From the NCBI GenBank assembly GCA_964059195.1, contig CAXKWD010000009.1:86401432-86465431 (forward strand): 64,000 bases of DNA, given 5' to 3'. The position numbers and the translations under genes were made by a program. Below, piece after piece: positions 1-10,740 of this stretch (positions are counted from its first letter, which is position 1; each line of letters begins with the position of its first letter). The notes under the pieces were generated by a model, which was not told the origin of the DNA, made no database searches, and saw nothing but the letters and a program-made list of their open reading frames with translations. The stretch is from Ectobius pallidus (lineage: Eukaryota > Arthropoda > Insecta > Blattodea > Ectobiidae).

Positions 1-921
1 GCAAATCGCTGAAGAATATTCTTTGTCAACATTTATACAAAGAACCACGAACAGCAAAAAGCAAACCACACTCCTCCCAAGTGTAATCATTTTCTTCTAA
101 TCATAAACATTATATTCTTGTGGTTTAGCAGGCTATAAGCCAAACGAAGTCAAACTCTCTAGGGAGCCACGCTTTCGGCCGCTGTTACAATGCAGCCATC
201 CTCAGCAAAAGCAATTATTTTATTGCTTGATTTACAGAAAAACATGGATTTTTCAGCGTGTAAAAATCCTGGGCATGACGTCCTCTGGGAGGGTCCTGTG
301 TCGTCGATTTACGGCACGTACGAACTCCAAGCCTAAATTAGAACCTCCAGACCAAGTTTATTGACGCTTTTACGTCCCAATAATAATTAGTTTCCTAGTA
401 TAGCCGTAGGAAAATAAGTGTAACTAAATTTATAGTCGGCAAATGAAACCTCCACCAAGAAGCCCATGTTCCGCACGCGGAGTGGAAAGGATTCGAATCG
501 ACAACAGTACAAGGGACCTTTTTTTCTTAGTGCAACTGGAAAATTTTCAAAGATGTGGTATTAGACTATTTTTGTTATACAAACTGACTCCTGCATTCTG
601 AAAATCTACGCAACCCTTCCACGTATATAATGTATTAAGAGTAAGCCTCGGACATAGGCCTACCTCAGTTTCTCTAGCAAAATAGTGAAAATATTTGTGC
701 ACAGAATATATCTCCTGCATCCCATAAATGTAGTGTAGTGCATAAACGAGTGAGACAGATGCTATTACAAATAGGGCTGGTTGTCTCATTAACATTCCGG
801 AAAACAAACTAAAAAATGTGTTTTATTTGTTCATTAATATGAACCTATAGGCCTACACTGCATTCTAAAAGGAGAAAACAGTATATTGTGATACAAGAGT
901 AGTAGGCCTACAAGAGTGATC
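1..921. other. No gene seen; unique-looking AT-rich DNA
   Basis: No conserved protein frame, RNA gene or element end was recognised. The only open frame (547-807, minus) is short, has no recognisable motif and no conserved composition, and is treated as chance. The octamer TAGGCCTA or its AGGCCT core occurs near 657, 850 and 903, as it does throughout the window. Confidence 0.5.
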
Positions 922-1640
922 ATTGGAGAATCAAGAAAGGGTCCGAAAGTCGAGACAAAGGGATGTGTATTGCATTCAATTTCTTCATATAAAAATTCTC
1001 TCTTTATTCTCTTTTTGACGTAGTTTTACCTCTCCCTTTTAGGATTTATGCGACCCAAGCCGCCCTGGCCTTACAGGGCCGCGACTCATATAAAAATATT
1101 AGATGAAAATTATTGGAGAATCGAGAAAAAGTTTGAAAGTCGAGCCATAGGCATATGGATGTCATTCTATTTTTAAAATTAAAATATTACCTTAAAGTAA
1201 TATAATTGGAGAATCGAGGAAGAGTTTGAAAATCGAGCCAAAAGCGTATGTATTGCATTCTATTTTTTCTCATAAAAATATTAGGTAAAAATAATTGGAG
1301 AATCGGTTTTTAAGTCGAGCCAAAGGCATAATATTTATTGCATTGTATTTTTTTTATACAAAGGTTACGTTAAAGTAATAAAGTAATATTCGTAATTGGA
1401 GAATCGAGGAAGAGTTTGAAAGTCAAGCCAAAAGGCATATGTATGGCATTCTGCTTTTCTAATAAAAATATTACGAGAAAGTAATATAATTGGAGAATCG
1501 AGGAAGAATTTGAAACTTGAGCCAAAGGTATATGATATGCATTCTATTTTTTCTAATAAAATTATTACGTCAAAGTAATTGAAGAATCTGGGAACTTTGA
1601 AAGTCGAAACAAAGGCACATGTATATCTAAGGTCATACTG
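922..1640. repeat. Tandem repeat of about 93 bp, seven units
   Basis: Units begin with ATTGGAGAATCGAGG or close variants at 922, 1112, 1205, 1294, 1395, 1489 and 1578. Within each unit follow a 'GAAAGTCGAGCCAAAGGC' block, a T-rich block and 'CATAAAAATATTA'. Spacing is 89-101 bp except for the first interval, which is enlarged by a SINE fragment. The units differ from each other by substitutions and small indels, so the array is old. No coding role is seen. Confidence 0.9.
997..1086 (-). mobile_element. SINE-A fragment (5'-truncated) with 11-bp TSD
   Basis: This 90-bp piece is the 3' end, in minus orientation, of the SINE family found in longer form at 14976-15436 and 24006-24565. It is flanked by the exact 11-bp direct repeat CATATAAAAAT at 986-996 and 1087-1097. 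Both repeats belong to the surrounding satellite unit, so removing the insert restores a normal unit. A target duplication plus 5' truncation is the expected result of LINE-driven target-primed reverse transcription. Confidence 0.85.
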
Positions 1641-1852
1641 CAGATCTATTATTTTTTCTGATATTGCGTGAAAATAATTACGGTAATTGCTGACAGCTGT
1701 TTGAGATGACCTTTAAGTTGCAAGAGAACCAACCTTAAAAAGTACTGACTATTTTATCTTGGTGGCGATCGATACATCGATTTCTATGCGCTGAGACAAT
1801 CACAACTTGGATTAATTAAATCGTTAGTAAATATTAAGAAATAAAGAAATAA

Positions 1853-2100
1853 GTAAAGGCACAGTTTATACTACATACATTATAATATAATAAATTCAAC
1901 TAGCAAATATGATTATAAACCATATCTACAATAATACATAAATTAGAAGTTAGGCTTTGAAATGACACACGTGGGCTGCAGAGTAGACTAAAGAAGCAGA
2001 TAGGTTAGGTTACCGGCCCTGGGTGCAGAATATTCAGGTCTCCACCTTTATTTCTTGACGGAAAATGTATACAAAAACAGTATCATCAAAAGAAGATTTT
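1853..2100 (+). repeat. Diverged interspersed repeat, paired with 26673-26890
   Basis: Shares ordered blocks with 26673-26890: 'AGTAAAG.CACAGTT', 'AAATTCAACTAGCAAAT', a CACGTG-like word, and 'CCGGC.CTGGGTGCAGA'. The last block followed by ATTC resembles a degenerate tRNA B box, so the family may be a decayed SINE. Function unknown. Confidence 0.55.
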
Positions 2101-3157
2101 GTAAATTATGCCATGTAATAAGATATAAAGAACTTTGTAACTTGTCATGTAGAATTAGCAGGAGATATTCAAAGATTTTTATCCGGACAATTATTTCCTT
2201 TCTGAGCCGCCGGTACCGAGCCTAATATAAAACATTACACCTACAACTACTCACCTCTCTGCCTTTCTAACCAGCAATCGATGCAATTATAAGTAAACGA
2301 TTTTGAAAGAGTCTGAACAAAATCTTGATACATTCTAATAGATAGTCTGAGTTCTTAAACATTTGTTCTTTAATATAAAGAAAGATAGTGTTAAACATAT
2401 AGGTCTAATATTTTACCCTCCTGTTTCGCTTACTTGTATTCGTTAAACTGTAAACAAGATAAAACACACTTGTAACATTATTTACGAAAATTCGCCGAAA
2501 TTGTTCAGGTTCTTAAAGGCTTCAAGTTTCTAATGTAGTTTGTTCTCCACGACTTTCACTGAACTGACTTGACGAAATCTTCAAAAACTTTATTTATAGT
2601 TCTTACAACTTCCTTGGAAAAGAGGAAAGTCTAACGTCTCTCAAGGAAGCTGTATTCAAGCATCTAAATGGAAACTTGAGATTTTATTGACCAGTAGATC
2701 TATACCACTATGAAGTTATAACCCCAGACAGTTCTAAAAACTTCTTCACAGACATCTGACATTAGCTTACAGCAAGAGAGAGGACACGAGGGTATTAAAA
2801 CGCAAGCTGGAGGAAGTTCTGAAGTATTAGACTCCAAGACTTCATACAGGAACTTAGCAATTTAAAATAAAATCAAACTTCATAAACCCAGAAACTTGTC
2901 TACGTACTATCTTAAAAGTATAGGAAAGTTCTACGTTTCCTTGTATACAGTAGAGTATACTCGTAATACTGTTTGAAGTACTATTTATATAGTTTAAAAC
3001 TACAGGGAGGGCCGTAAGTCACGATCTGAGAGTATTTTTTAGTGAAATAACGAATCTGTCGCAAATTCGAACTAACTTACAACTATTTCTAAGCCGAAAA
3101 GGATATTTATTATTTTCTCCTCTCAAACACCTTAGACGAAGGGTTTCATATATCAGG

Positions 3158-3305
3158 ATATTTCGTTCTTGAGTTATGGTGTTCACAGACACACAGACAT
3201 GATCTGAAAATAGCTATTTCGGATTCAGGGGACCCCAAAATGTGTATTCATGTTAAAAATGCAACTTCGAATTTCGGGACGAACATTTTTTCCTCTACCT
3301 ACCTA
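3158..3305 (-). repeat. Unclassified interspersed family F1, partial copy
   Basis: Reverse-complement match to 61380-61560. The shared order is a 'GGTAGAGGAA' block, 'TTCGAAGTTG', a run ending 'CCCCTGAATCC', and 'CATGTCTGTGTGTCTGTG'. No coding capacity and no element ends are visible here. Confidence 0.7.
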
Positions 3306-4114
3306 CGGTACGGGCAAAGAAAATAAAAATAAAGCGATAGGCAGCAGTGATTGGTTTAAATCCTTACACCGGATTGATCACTGCTTCCTAAGATAAAAGT
3401 CACATAAGAAGAATGATTTTTACCTACTCTGTCCATCCTGTAAACGAAATTTTGTTAAACTCTGTAAGAACAAAGCAGAAATCTATCTTCGTTTAAAAAT
3501 GGCTTGAAAGAATAGCTCAATCGCACATCTGTAAAATATTTCTCTTTATTTCCTCACTTCGGTTCCCCTTTCGGATATAATTCTGTCGAGTTCGCGTTAT
3601 ATTTCTGTGAACCATTAAATAAAATTGTATTTGAACGCACCAATAACCAAATACTTAGTTTTCTTGACAGAACTTATCCTACCTGTAACATACAGTAGAC
3701 TACAGTAATATATTTTCATTAGGCCTGTAAGTGTAAATTATAGGTATAACTCTACCAATATAGTTCACATAATCTTCTACTCGTATAGACTAATGAAAAA
3801 TCCATTTCTGAGCTGGGGGAACACATTTAAGGAGGATTACTCTTCCCAACTGATAGGATGTCAGCTGCACTGACGTGAACTCTGACCTGACGTTTCCAAG
3901 GTTACGAAGCTTAGACTCTTGTCAGATGGAACAAAAAATAGGTTGGAGTGAAATCCCTTCATACTAATGTTTCATGTCGTATTCTTAAGTTTTTGTTACC
4001 TGTACATTTGATAACTTAAACGTGTTAGTGAAGAAATCGCTATGAAATGGGTATACCGTGTAAATTCTCTCCTAGGTTACTTGTTTGTAATAGAGAAAGA
4101 CCTATGACTTAATT

Positions 4115-4348
4115 CAGCGTTTTTCAACCTTTCTGAACCCTAGGACCTCTAAAAATGTCTAAAAAATTTTACGGACCCTAATTTTACATCCAACTTTTAA
4201 AAGAAGGCCTATATTCTTCATATGTGGGGTATTAATTATAGGTCATTATAACGAAATATGTGAAAAAAAAATTATTTCTTTACTTTCCACTTGCTTTATG
4301 ATATTTTTTAATTACGTCTGCGGACCATAGAAACACTGAGAAACACTG
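4115..4348. mobile_element. hAT-type MITE with 8-bp TSD
   Basis: 234 bp, flanked by the exact 8-bp duplication ACTTAATT (4107-4114 and 4349-4356). The left end begins CAGCGTTTTTCAACC. The right end, read inward, begins CAGTGTTTCTCAGTG. An 8-bp TSD and CAG(T/C)GTTTYTCA ends are diagnostic of hAT elements. There is no transposase frame, so it depended on an autonomous relative. The right end carries a small internal duplication of the GAAACACTGA word. Confidence 0.9.
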
Positions 4349-5256
4349 ACTTAATTGAATGAAGGTGGAATTGCGCACAAATGTGCATGGGTTGTCAAAG
4401 ATCTATGACTTAATTGAATAATATATAAATCTATATTTACTCGTATTTCATTAACCTATATGTGTTTTCGCGGAAGCCTCATTCGAAAAAAATCTCAGGG
4501 ATTTTCATTTGGGAAAACTGGCTCAGTTTATATAAACTGTGGGCTAATCAGAAAATAAAATGTTTCATCTCATTTTTTACACACATACGGTGAATATATC
4601 ATAAGAGTGTAACTTAATAATATATTAAGGAAGTATGGTTAATATTTTATGTAGATACTGAGACATGTGTCCATATAAAATATCCTTGAAGAGTGAATAC
4701 TATAAGGTTAGTCTTGTAGAAATGTTATTTTGCCTGATGGTTATATCCCGTCCATTTTATGTAGGCCTATACCTACCTTTCTAAACAAGGTAAATTACCA
4801 GCTTCATATTTATTCTACAATTTCAGTGATTCTACTAGGCCTACTCTTTTTTAGTTTACAGTTTCACTATGCCACCTGCTTGCTTATGGAATTATTTTTA
4901 CACTTCTTTAGTCATGTAACATATAATGATGTATACTGACATGGGGAATATTATTTGTTACAAATGCTGAGGGCTCCACTTAACGGAAGGTGCAGCCAAA
5001 AACTGTGGAAGGAAACTAAGTTTTGTACTAGTATTCGAATGTAATACGATATCTATGTTAAACCTGTTTCTTGGTTTCTTATTACTCGCCCAAATGATGT
5101 GCCGGAAACTCGCCTAAATGATGCATTCTGTTTTAACTGAAGTTATAGAATTCGCCCATACGATTCTCCCTAAAAATCTAATGCGAAACTCACTACTCTC
5201 TCTATTCTAATCACAGAATTTGCAGCCTTCTTACATCGAATTGTGACATATACCAC
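4349..5256. other. No gene seen
   Basis: AT-rich sequence without recognisable protein, RNA or element ends. A 69-residue frame at 4730-4939 (+) is hydrophobic because of T-rich composition and has no family signature. Confidence 0.5.
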
Positions 5257-5981
5257 GTTTACATGCGGCATCGAACCGATCTGAATCCGATCCCAATTCA
5301 GTATGTTCCCTGTTTGCATGGAAATTTCTGGGAGTGTATTGGGATTTTTCGTACTATTAGATAATTTGGTTGTGTAAGGTTATTTGTGTAGCTAACCTGT
5401 ATAACAATCGCAGCGTTTATTCCGTAATTAAAAAGTATGTGCTCTATTAATAATGTATAGTCACGATAAACAAATTATAACATAAAAGAAAAAAGAAAAA
5501 AGATAATACTTACTCAATGGTAATAGACAATTCCTAAGCAAGATAAATGAATATTATACATTTTGTGGAACCCGGAGGTTCATTGCCGCGGATACATGTT
5601 GAACGCCTTTCAATCCAATTCTGTGTTAACTCCATCCAATCGTCCCTCGCAAATAAGACTTCCCTTAAATCTAGATATTCCTAGTGGTCTCTTACCTAGT
5701 CAATACTTTAGAGACAAGACTTTCCTCTTCCATGCGAGCAACATGTCCAGCCCATTTCATCCTCCGTCGTTATGCAGTTTTCTCGTGTCCCCATTTTCAT
5801 CTCGCTTAGACCCAAATATTTTCCTAAGCACCCTGTTTTCGAACACTGTCAGATTATGTTCTTCCCGAAGAGTAAGCGACTATGTTTCACATCCATAATC
5901 ATTTTTATTTTTAGATTTCTGAATAGAAGACGGTAAGATGAACGTAAACGAACTGCATAAAAACAAGCATTTCCTGATATA

Positions 5982-6066
5982 GCGAGACAAGTTAAAGAAC
6001 AATATGCGCAGAAGCAACAGCTACAGTCGTGGTTGATGCGCAGCCCGAATATTTAACTTGTTGCAC
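5982..6066. mobile_element. TA-flanked MITE, left copy
   Basis: 85 bp with terminal inverted repeats GCGAGACAAGTTAAA and, read inward from the right, GTGCAACAAGTTAAA. TA lies outside each end. Shares the internal words GAACAATATGCGCAGAAGCA and GATGCGCAGCCCGAAT with the copy at 6988-7092. TA target and short TIRs fit the Tc1/mariner group. Confidence 0.8.
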
Positions 6067-6987
6067 TATAGTAAAATCACTTCAAAACAATTTAAAACCT
6101 CCTTAAGTAGTCTTAACGGATCATTAAACTTAGATTGAAGAAACCGGCCAGAAAACTGCATTAATTTCGATACTTTCATCACTTCTACTGACTGAATAGC
6201 AAAACTTACCATTAGATTTTTCTCTCGTGTGGACTGCATAATGCCAGTGCAACTATAAAAACTAAAAGCAGAATGGTAGATTGACCACCCTAGCTGTGTG
6301 GGTGATTGATGGATTCCGTACGTTTTACACCCCATACTCTGCTAGTGAATCACGAATCAGAAAGGCAATAGCTTTCTGCTAAGAGCCAACAGTGCGTACA
6401 ACCAGTATTTTTTGTATTTCATTTATTTGCATTTTTTACTTTTATTGCGTATTGCTCAAACGATTTTTCACTAAAGTCAGATTTCAGGGCAAATTTTTTT
6501 ATGGATAAATTATTTGCTTTCACTAATATTTGATTTTATTCCCCACAAGTACATTGCAAATCCTGTTCATATCATTTGAAGCTTGCCAATTATATTTTTA
6601 TGCATAAAAGGATGGGTATATGCTTACTCTATTTTATTATTTACTTTGTTGTACTTACGGTTTGTCTCTCCCTAGTATTGAAAATAAACAATTGCTGAAC
6701 TCACCTGAAAAAGAAAATAAATAACATTAACGAAAATGCAATGTAAAAACCTTAAATGATAAAATCATTAATTCACGTTATTTCATGGATTTAATTAAAA
6801 AAAAACGATGTGACAGAAATATGTGTTTTTGGCAATGTTCAATGTGTCAGTCCAAAATTGCGCGGTTGTCGTTAATACCAGAAATCCGATCCTCTACTTA
6901 TCGCAAATACTTCGCCTATAATATGTCACTTTACCAAAAATATATTAATGGAGCTGAATTTACCAAACCTGGAACTAAAGTCCTGTA

Positions 6988-7092
6988 GCGAGACAAGTTA
7001 AAGAACAATATGCGCAGAAGCAGGAATTAGGCCTAAAGGCGTGGTCGATGCGCAGCCCGAATTTCACGCGCTTGTTATTTAACTTGTCACTC
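6988..7092. mobile_element. TA-flanked MITE, right copy
   Basis: 105 bp, same family and orientation as 5982-6066 but with two short extra segments, around the TAGGCCTA-containing word and before the right TIR. Ends GCGAGACAAGTTAAA and (inward) GAGTGACAAGTTAAA. TA lies outside both ends. Confidence 0.8.
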
Positions 7093-7598
7093 TATATCAG
7101 GCGACATTTAAATTCTAATTTAATATTATTTGTATCTGTAATTATTGCTCCCATATATTTTAATTTCTCCACTTGTGCGAATGATTTACCGGTTATTCTA
7201 ATAATTTGTGGCGCGTTATTTTGACGTTTCACGACCAAATACTTAATTTTTTCTGTATTAATTTCCAATCCGACATTCCTGCAGGCACCGAAAAGACTTT
7301 CTGGATTTCTGCCGATTGCGTTTATGAATATTATAGTTTGTAGGCTAAGGTTCCCCCCCCCCCTAAATTGACTATCAACTGACAGAACAAATTATGAATG
7401 GTCGTGCGAATGTATGCGCGTGCACTAGAATGAGTTAGCTAGCACTTACATAAAAATTGAATTCGACTCAAATTCGATCCGTTCTCCATTTGCAGAAGAT
7501 CAGATCGAAAATTAATTTCGGACTAAATCCGCATTTAAATGACGATCTCGATAAGGGGGATGGATTCAGACCGATCAATCTGAATCCTGCATGTCAAC

Positions 7599-8484
7599 AT
7601 AGGCCTACTAATAGAATAAGTGGGAGCATTGCATAAGTGCGCACTCATTGCCTCAGTCTTAAAGCCTAAGTTCGTAGAAATACATGAATAGTTTACAACT
7701 TCCCTTAGGACGATTTCTTCAAGGAAAAGATCGAATAAAAGTCTTTGGTCTTAGCTCAAACAATTACTATACAAATAAAACAGAAAAAACCTAAACAGAT
7801 TGTCGTAATCATGTTTCGTATCACTTTATTGGTGGAAATTTAGTTTTTGATACGATTTCTTGTCTTTATTCTTTCCTAATTTCAGATAAAGAGACATAGG
7901 CCTACACTAAATCATAAAAAATATACTTCCCTAAATCTGTATTTTTGGGTTCAGGACTTCGAACTATGCATTAATGCTGTCAACTAAAAATATAACTTTA
8001 TGGTCTAACCCAATATATCCTCTATATTTACACTACCTATCGTACACATAGTTGCAGTAAAAAGTTACATAACATTCACATAACTTTCTCTACTCTAAGT
8101 ATGGGCAATATAATTTTCTCTCTTCATATTGTGATATGAAATGAGATGTCATGTAACAGAGAGCATATTCATTTGAGTGCCTCATGCAAAGTTCATCACG
8201 GAAGCATGAGTTAAGCAATGAAGGGGTTGACGGAAGATAGTGCTAACGCATACAAACCTCATTTTAGATACTACATTTTTAAAGTTAGCTCAATTCTACA
8301 AATCTTATTTTTATCTTTCTTTTAGTTTATGCTACTAACAAGACTGATTGACTGAATTAGTTTGTACTCAGAAACATTGGAATAAATAGTGACTTAGGAA
8401 AATATACAAATAGTGCAACAATCTCACCTTTTACAAAAAGAGGGTTAGCACTATCTTTTTCACCGACCCTTTAAATTCTCTTAA
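7599..8484. other. No gene seen
   Basis: AT-rich sequence with no recognisable coding or element structure. AGGCCT words occur at about 7603 and 7901. Confidence 0.45.
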
Positions 8485-8670
8485 GAAAACCTTTTGAAAA
8501 AATATTTCAAATAAAAGTTTTAGCTTTTAGTTAAGAACTTCGTATAGGCATAAGAAATTAAAAAGAGACGTTTTTGAGAAAATTTAAAAAAGTTTCACGT
8601 AAAATGATGGTAAAAATAAGAGAACATCGTTGCCAATCTTTGTGTCACATCCCCAGAAGATATATAAACC
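8485..8670 (-). repeat. Family F1, partial copy
   Basis: Contains 'ATTTCAAATAAAAGTTTTAG', a 'TTTTTGAGAAAATTTAAA' block, and 'GCCAATCTTTGTGTCACATC' followed by CCCAGAAG. The same order is found at 44640-44850 and, reversed, at 61620-61810. It abuts the LINE remnant that starts at 8688. Confidence 0.65.
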
Positions 8671-8687
8671 ATGTATAAAATGTTGTT

Positions 8688-9660
8688 TTGAAAACAAACT
8701 GTGTTCCATTCTCATTAACTACTGCTGGTACTCCACAATTAAAAATGGACCAAAACTTGTGCGTAAGACTACATGATATCAACTGTGAATCTGATTCATG
8801 TACCTGCCAGGATGCGAAGGAGACAAATCAGGTCAAATACCTTGGTATTATTATAGATCGTCATCTGAAATTCGACAAACACATCACATATTTATGTACC
8901 AGATTAAGAAAAACATTATACAAATTTGTCTGTCTAAAACAATATTTACCCACTGAAGTCTTAAGAACAGTCTACTTAGCTCTAATACAATCTGTCCTCC
9001 AATATGGTATCATTGGCTGGGGGGGAAGTGGCACATCTGTATTGACTCCTTTGATTCTAATACAGAACAGAATTGATATTTCCTGAATTTAATTTGATGA
9101 CTGTAGAACAAATTTATAAGCTCACACTTTTAAAATACTTTCAAAAATACCGCAACGTACATGTATCGGATCCTCATAACTACAATACTAGAAGAAATAA
9201 AACATTGCCTTTAATAGAACCAAAATACTTCACCTCTTCTGGCTCTAAACATAGCATTTATTATGGTCCAAGACTCTATAACTCTATAATTAGGTCACAT
9301 CCAGAAATAGTACATATGAACAACAAAAAATTCAATAAGTTTATCAAAAATCTTATTTCATAGTTCAAAAGTTACTTCACTCTGTACTTAGTAGACAATT
9401 AAGGAACGATTTTATTAGTAATAACTCAGGGTTTCAATTTTTGTTCTTACTACTTTTCCTTTTTTCTTTTTACTATTCTGTTCTTTCTTTTTTATTATTA
9501 TTTTTTAGGTATTGATTTAATATTATATTTTCTTTATGTATTTGTAATTTGTATTTTGTAATGTAAATGGCTGAACTGTGCCCGAGCACGAGCGCATGCT
9601 CATTCGGGTGGTCTTGTTTTTTTTGGTATAAATATTTTGTATAAATATAATTAAAAATAT
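8688..9660 (+). pseudogene. LINE reverse transcriptase C-terminal remnant (CR1/Jockey-like)
   Basis: Two overlapping plus frames make up the end of a non-LTR reverse transcriptase. The first (8688-9086) has the thumb signature VKYLGIIIDRHLKFDKHI and then LALIQSVLQYGIIGWGG, typical of the region after the YADD palm motif. It is shifted near 9075 and continues in another frame (9073-9363) with YNTRRNKTLPL and IYYGPRLYNSIIRSHPEI, the usual C-terminal block of CR1/Jockey-type LINEs, and a stop at 9361. About 300 bp of AT-rich 3' sequence follow, ending near an ATAAATATAATTAAAA run. The palm and catalytic aspartates are missing, so it is a 5'-truncated, frameshifted copy. It is distinct from the element at 10841-12793. 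Confidence 0.85.
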
Positions 9661-10532
9661 ATAATATATGATCTTCTATGTCAAAGTGTGTGCCTATGTT
9701 TAGGGAAGAGAAAGTTATGCGTGTTATACAAAATTTTTAATAATTTAATATGTGAATAAATAAATTGGAATAAGAGTGAATTTAACTATTTACCTAAATA
9801 AGAAGTTTTCTTGTTCTTCCGTTAAAACGGACGAAGTCCGAAAGGTCAATTTTATGACTGATTACTCACACCTCCATATCACATGAATTACGATAATTAT
9901 TTATTCTTGAATTGAAGAACGAGGAATAAAACTATGGCGTTTCTTGACATTTCACGTAGCGATTGCGCTTAGAAAGTCTGGACCGCACACAGTCAACTGA
10001 TACACATCTCTTAGCACTTCCTCAATTCACATTTTTGGATGCTCACATCTCTGCTTGCGGTCTGCCTGCAAATTAGTTTGCAAACGGACCACAGAAAATA
10101 TCCTCTTTGAGGTTAACCTACAAGCTCTGTGGGTCACGTTTCAACTTCGGTAGCCAAATCAGATTCCGCGAATTTCAATTCCACTCTGGAGTCCAGACGA
10201 AATTGACTTTGATCTATCCAGTAAATCACCTTGTCATAGGTAATGCCAAAAGTGACTTGGAAATCTAGGAGAGTACAAGTCACGAATTGTATTTATAATG
10301 AATATCTAACGAATTATATGTAATAAATAATTAATAAAATAAACTAAAATTATTGGATTATTTTAACAGTATTTTAGATTGACACAGTAATAGCAAAAGT
10401 TATTCGTGGCATATAACCAATGGGTCTATTTTATGTGAATAAAACGCGATCAGTTAGTAACCATCCATTTATTCAAGTATCGTTTACTGAAAATGAAGTT
10501 ATCTTCGATAAAAAAAAGTAATTATATTTCCT
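9661..10532. other. No gene seen
   Basis: No recognisable coding frame. An imperfect hairpin lies near 10060-10095 (GGTCTGCCTGCAAA and GTTTGCAAACGGACC). Confidence 0.45.
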
Positions 10533-10632
10533 AGCCTGCCATCTAAATATGGTAGATGACGCAGCGGTCGGGTGGTAGGCCAAGTCCCTTCAGGGATGTA
10601 GCGTCCGGAGTTTAGTTTTAGTTTAGTTTAGC
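10533..10632 (+). mobile_element. SINE-C 3' fragment
   Basis: Matches the 3' part of the elements at 15595-15845 and 25565-25860: GATGACGCAGCGGTCGGGTG, then CCCTTCAGGGATGTAGCG, then a (TTTAG)n-like tail. The tRNA-like head is missing, as in a 5'-truncated SINE. Confidence 0.75.
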
Positions 10633-10660
10633 GATGCATACTGGTCAGTGTGGTTTCTTG

Positions 10661-10662
<2 letters not shown>

Positions 10663-10705
<43 letters not shown>
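10663..10705. repeat. (AT)n microsatellite
   Basis: About 21 uninterrupted AT units between a SINE-C fragment and the LINE 3' tail. Confidence 0.95.
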
Positions 10706-10707
<2 letters not shown>

Positions 10708-10740
10708 GTACATGTAGAGCAGATATAAGATGGTCGGTTG

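Larger units (their letters stand above)
1641..4114. other. No gene seen; old repeats only
   Basis: No protein frame of recognisable family. Contains the diverged repeat at 1853-2100 and the family-F1 fragment at 3158-3305, listed separately. Between 2500 and 2960 the sequence is rich in AGTTCT and AACTTC words, without a consistent spacing. Confidence 0.5.
5982..7092. mobile_element. Composite insertion bounded by two direct MITE copies
   Basis: A 1,111-bp unit inserted at a TA inside the RTE-like LINE. TA is present on both sides (5980-5981 and 7093-7094). Removing the unit plus one TA restores the LINE reading frame as RLISGNAC, matching the order expected for the family, so the unit entered as one piece. 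Its ends are a complete MITE copy at 5982-6066 and a second at 6988-7092, in the same orientation. The 920 bp between them match nothing else recognised in the window; short frames at 6066-6335 (-) and 6785-6988 (+) have no family signature. Either two MITEs mobilised the DNA between them, or a larger parent element contains this duplication. Confidence 0.7.
5508..7335 (-). pseudogene. RTE-like LINE remnant: RT C-terminal region, interrupted
   Basis: Minus-strand remnant of a non-LTR retrotransposon reverse transcriptase. From 7335 downward it reads RNPESLFGACRNVGLEINT and then an EKLKYMGAIITD block, which is the 'K.LG' thumb region after the RT palm. The frame is cut by an insertion (5982-7092) and resumes as GNACFYAVR.RLLFRNLKIK. 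A degenerate VFENRVLRKIFG.KRDENGD segment follows, then RMKWAGHVARMEEE, ending near AAMNLRVP (about 5570). The same C-terminal block is read on the plus strand at 13977-14237. Shared 3' sequence ends in CCATTGAGTAAGTA just before 5508, which is the element's 3' tail. A deletion near the LHN motif and several stops show it is dead. RTE membership is inferred from the C-terminal block. The overlapping plus-strand frame 5563-5898 is its antisense shadow. Confidence 0.8.
5257..7598. mobile_element. Old inverted-repeat element, split by a later LINE insertion
   Basis: Arms 5257-5295 and 7560-7598 are imperfect inverted repeats. The left reads GTTTACATGCGGC; the right, read inward, reads GTTGACATGCAGG; both continue into related GATCGGTTTGAATCC-like words. 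If these are the two ends of one element, its own sequence is about 510 bp (5257-5507 plus 7336-7598). The LINE 5508-7335 would then be a later insertion. A target duplication was not resolved. An alternative is two unrelated copies of one terminal sequence. Confidence 0.5.

Noticed and set aside
922..1640. CRISPR-like array of spaced repeats
   Set aside because: The whole unit repeats, there are no unique spacers, and the genome is clearly eukaryotic.
2000..2012. TTAGG-type telomeric repeat (GGTTAGGTTA)
   Set aside because: Only about two units; insect telomeres have long arrays.
2500..2960. Heat-shock-element-like clustering of GAA and TTC words
   Set aside because: The spacing between GAA and TTC words is not the required 2-bp alternation; composition bias explains it.
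5563..5898. 111-residue plus-strand frame rich in Ser/Pro
   Set aside because: It is antisense to the RTE-like LINE C-terminal block; the minus strand carries the recognisable motifs.
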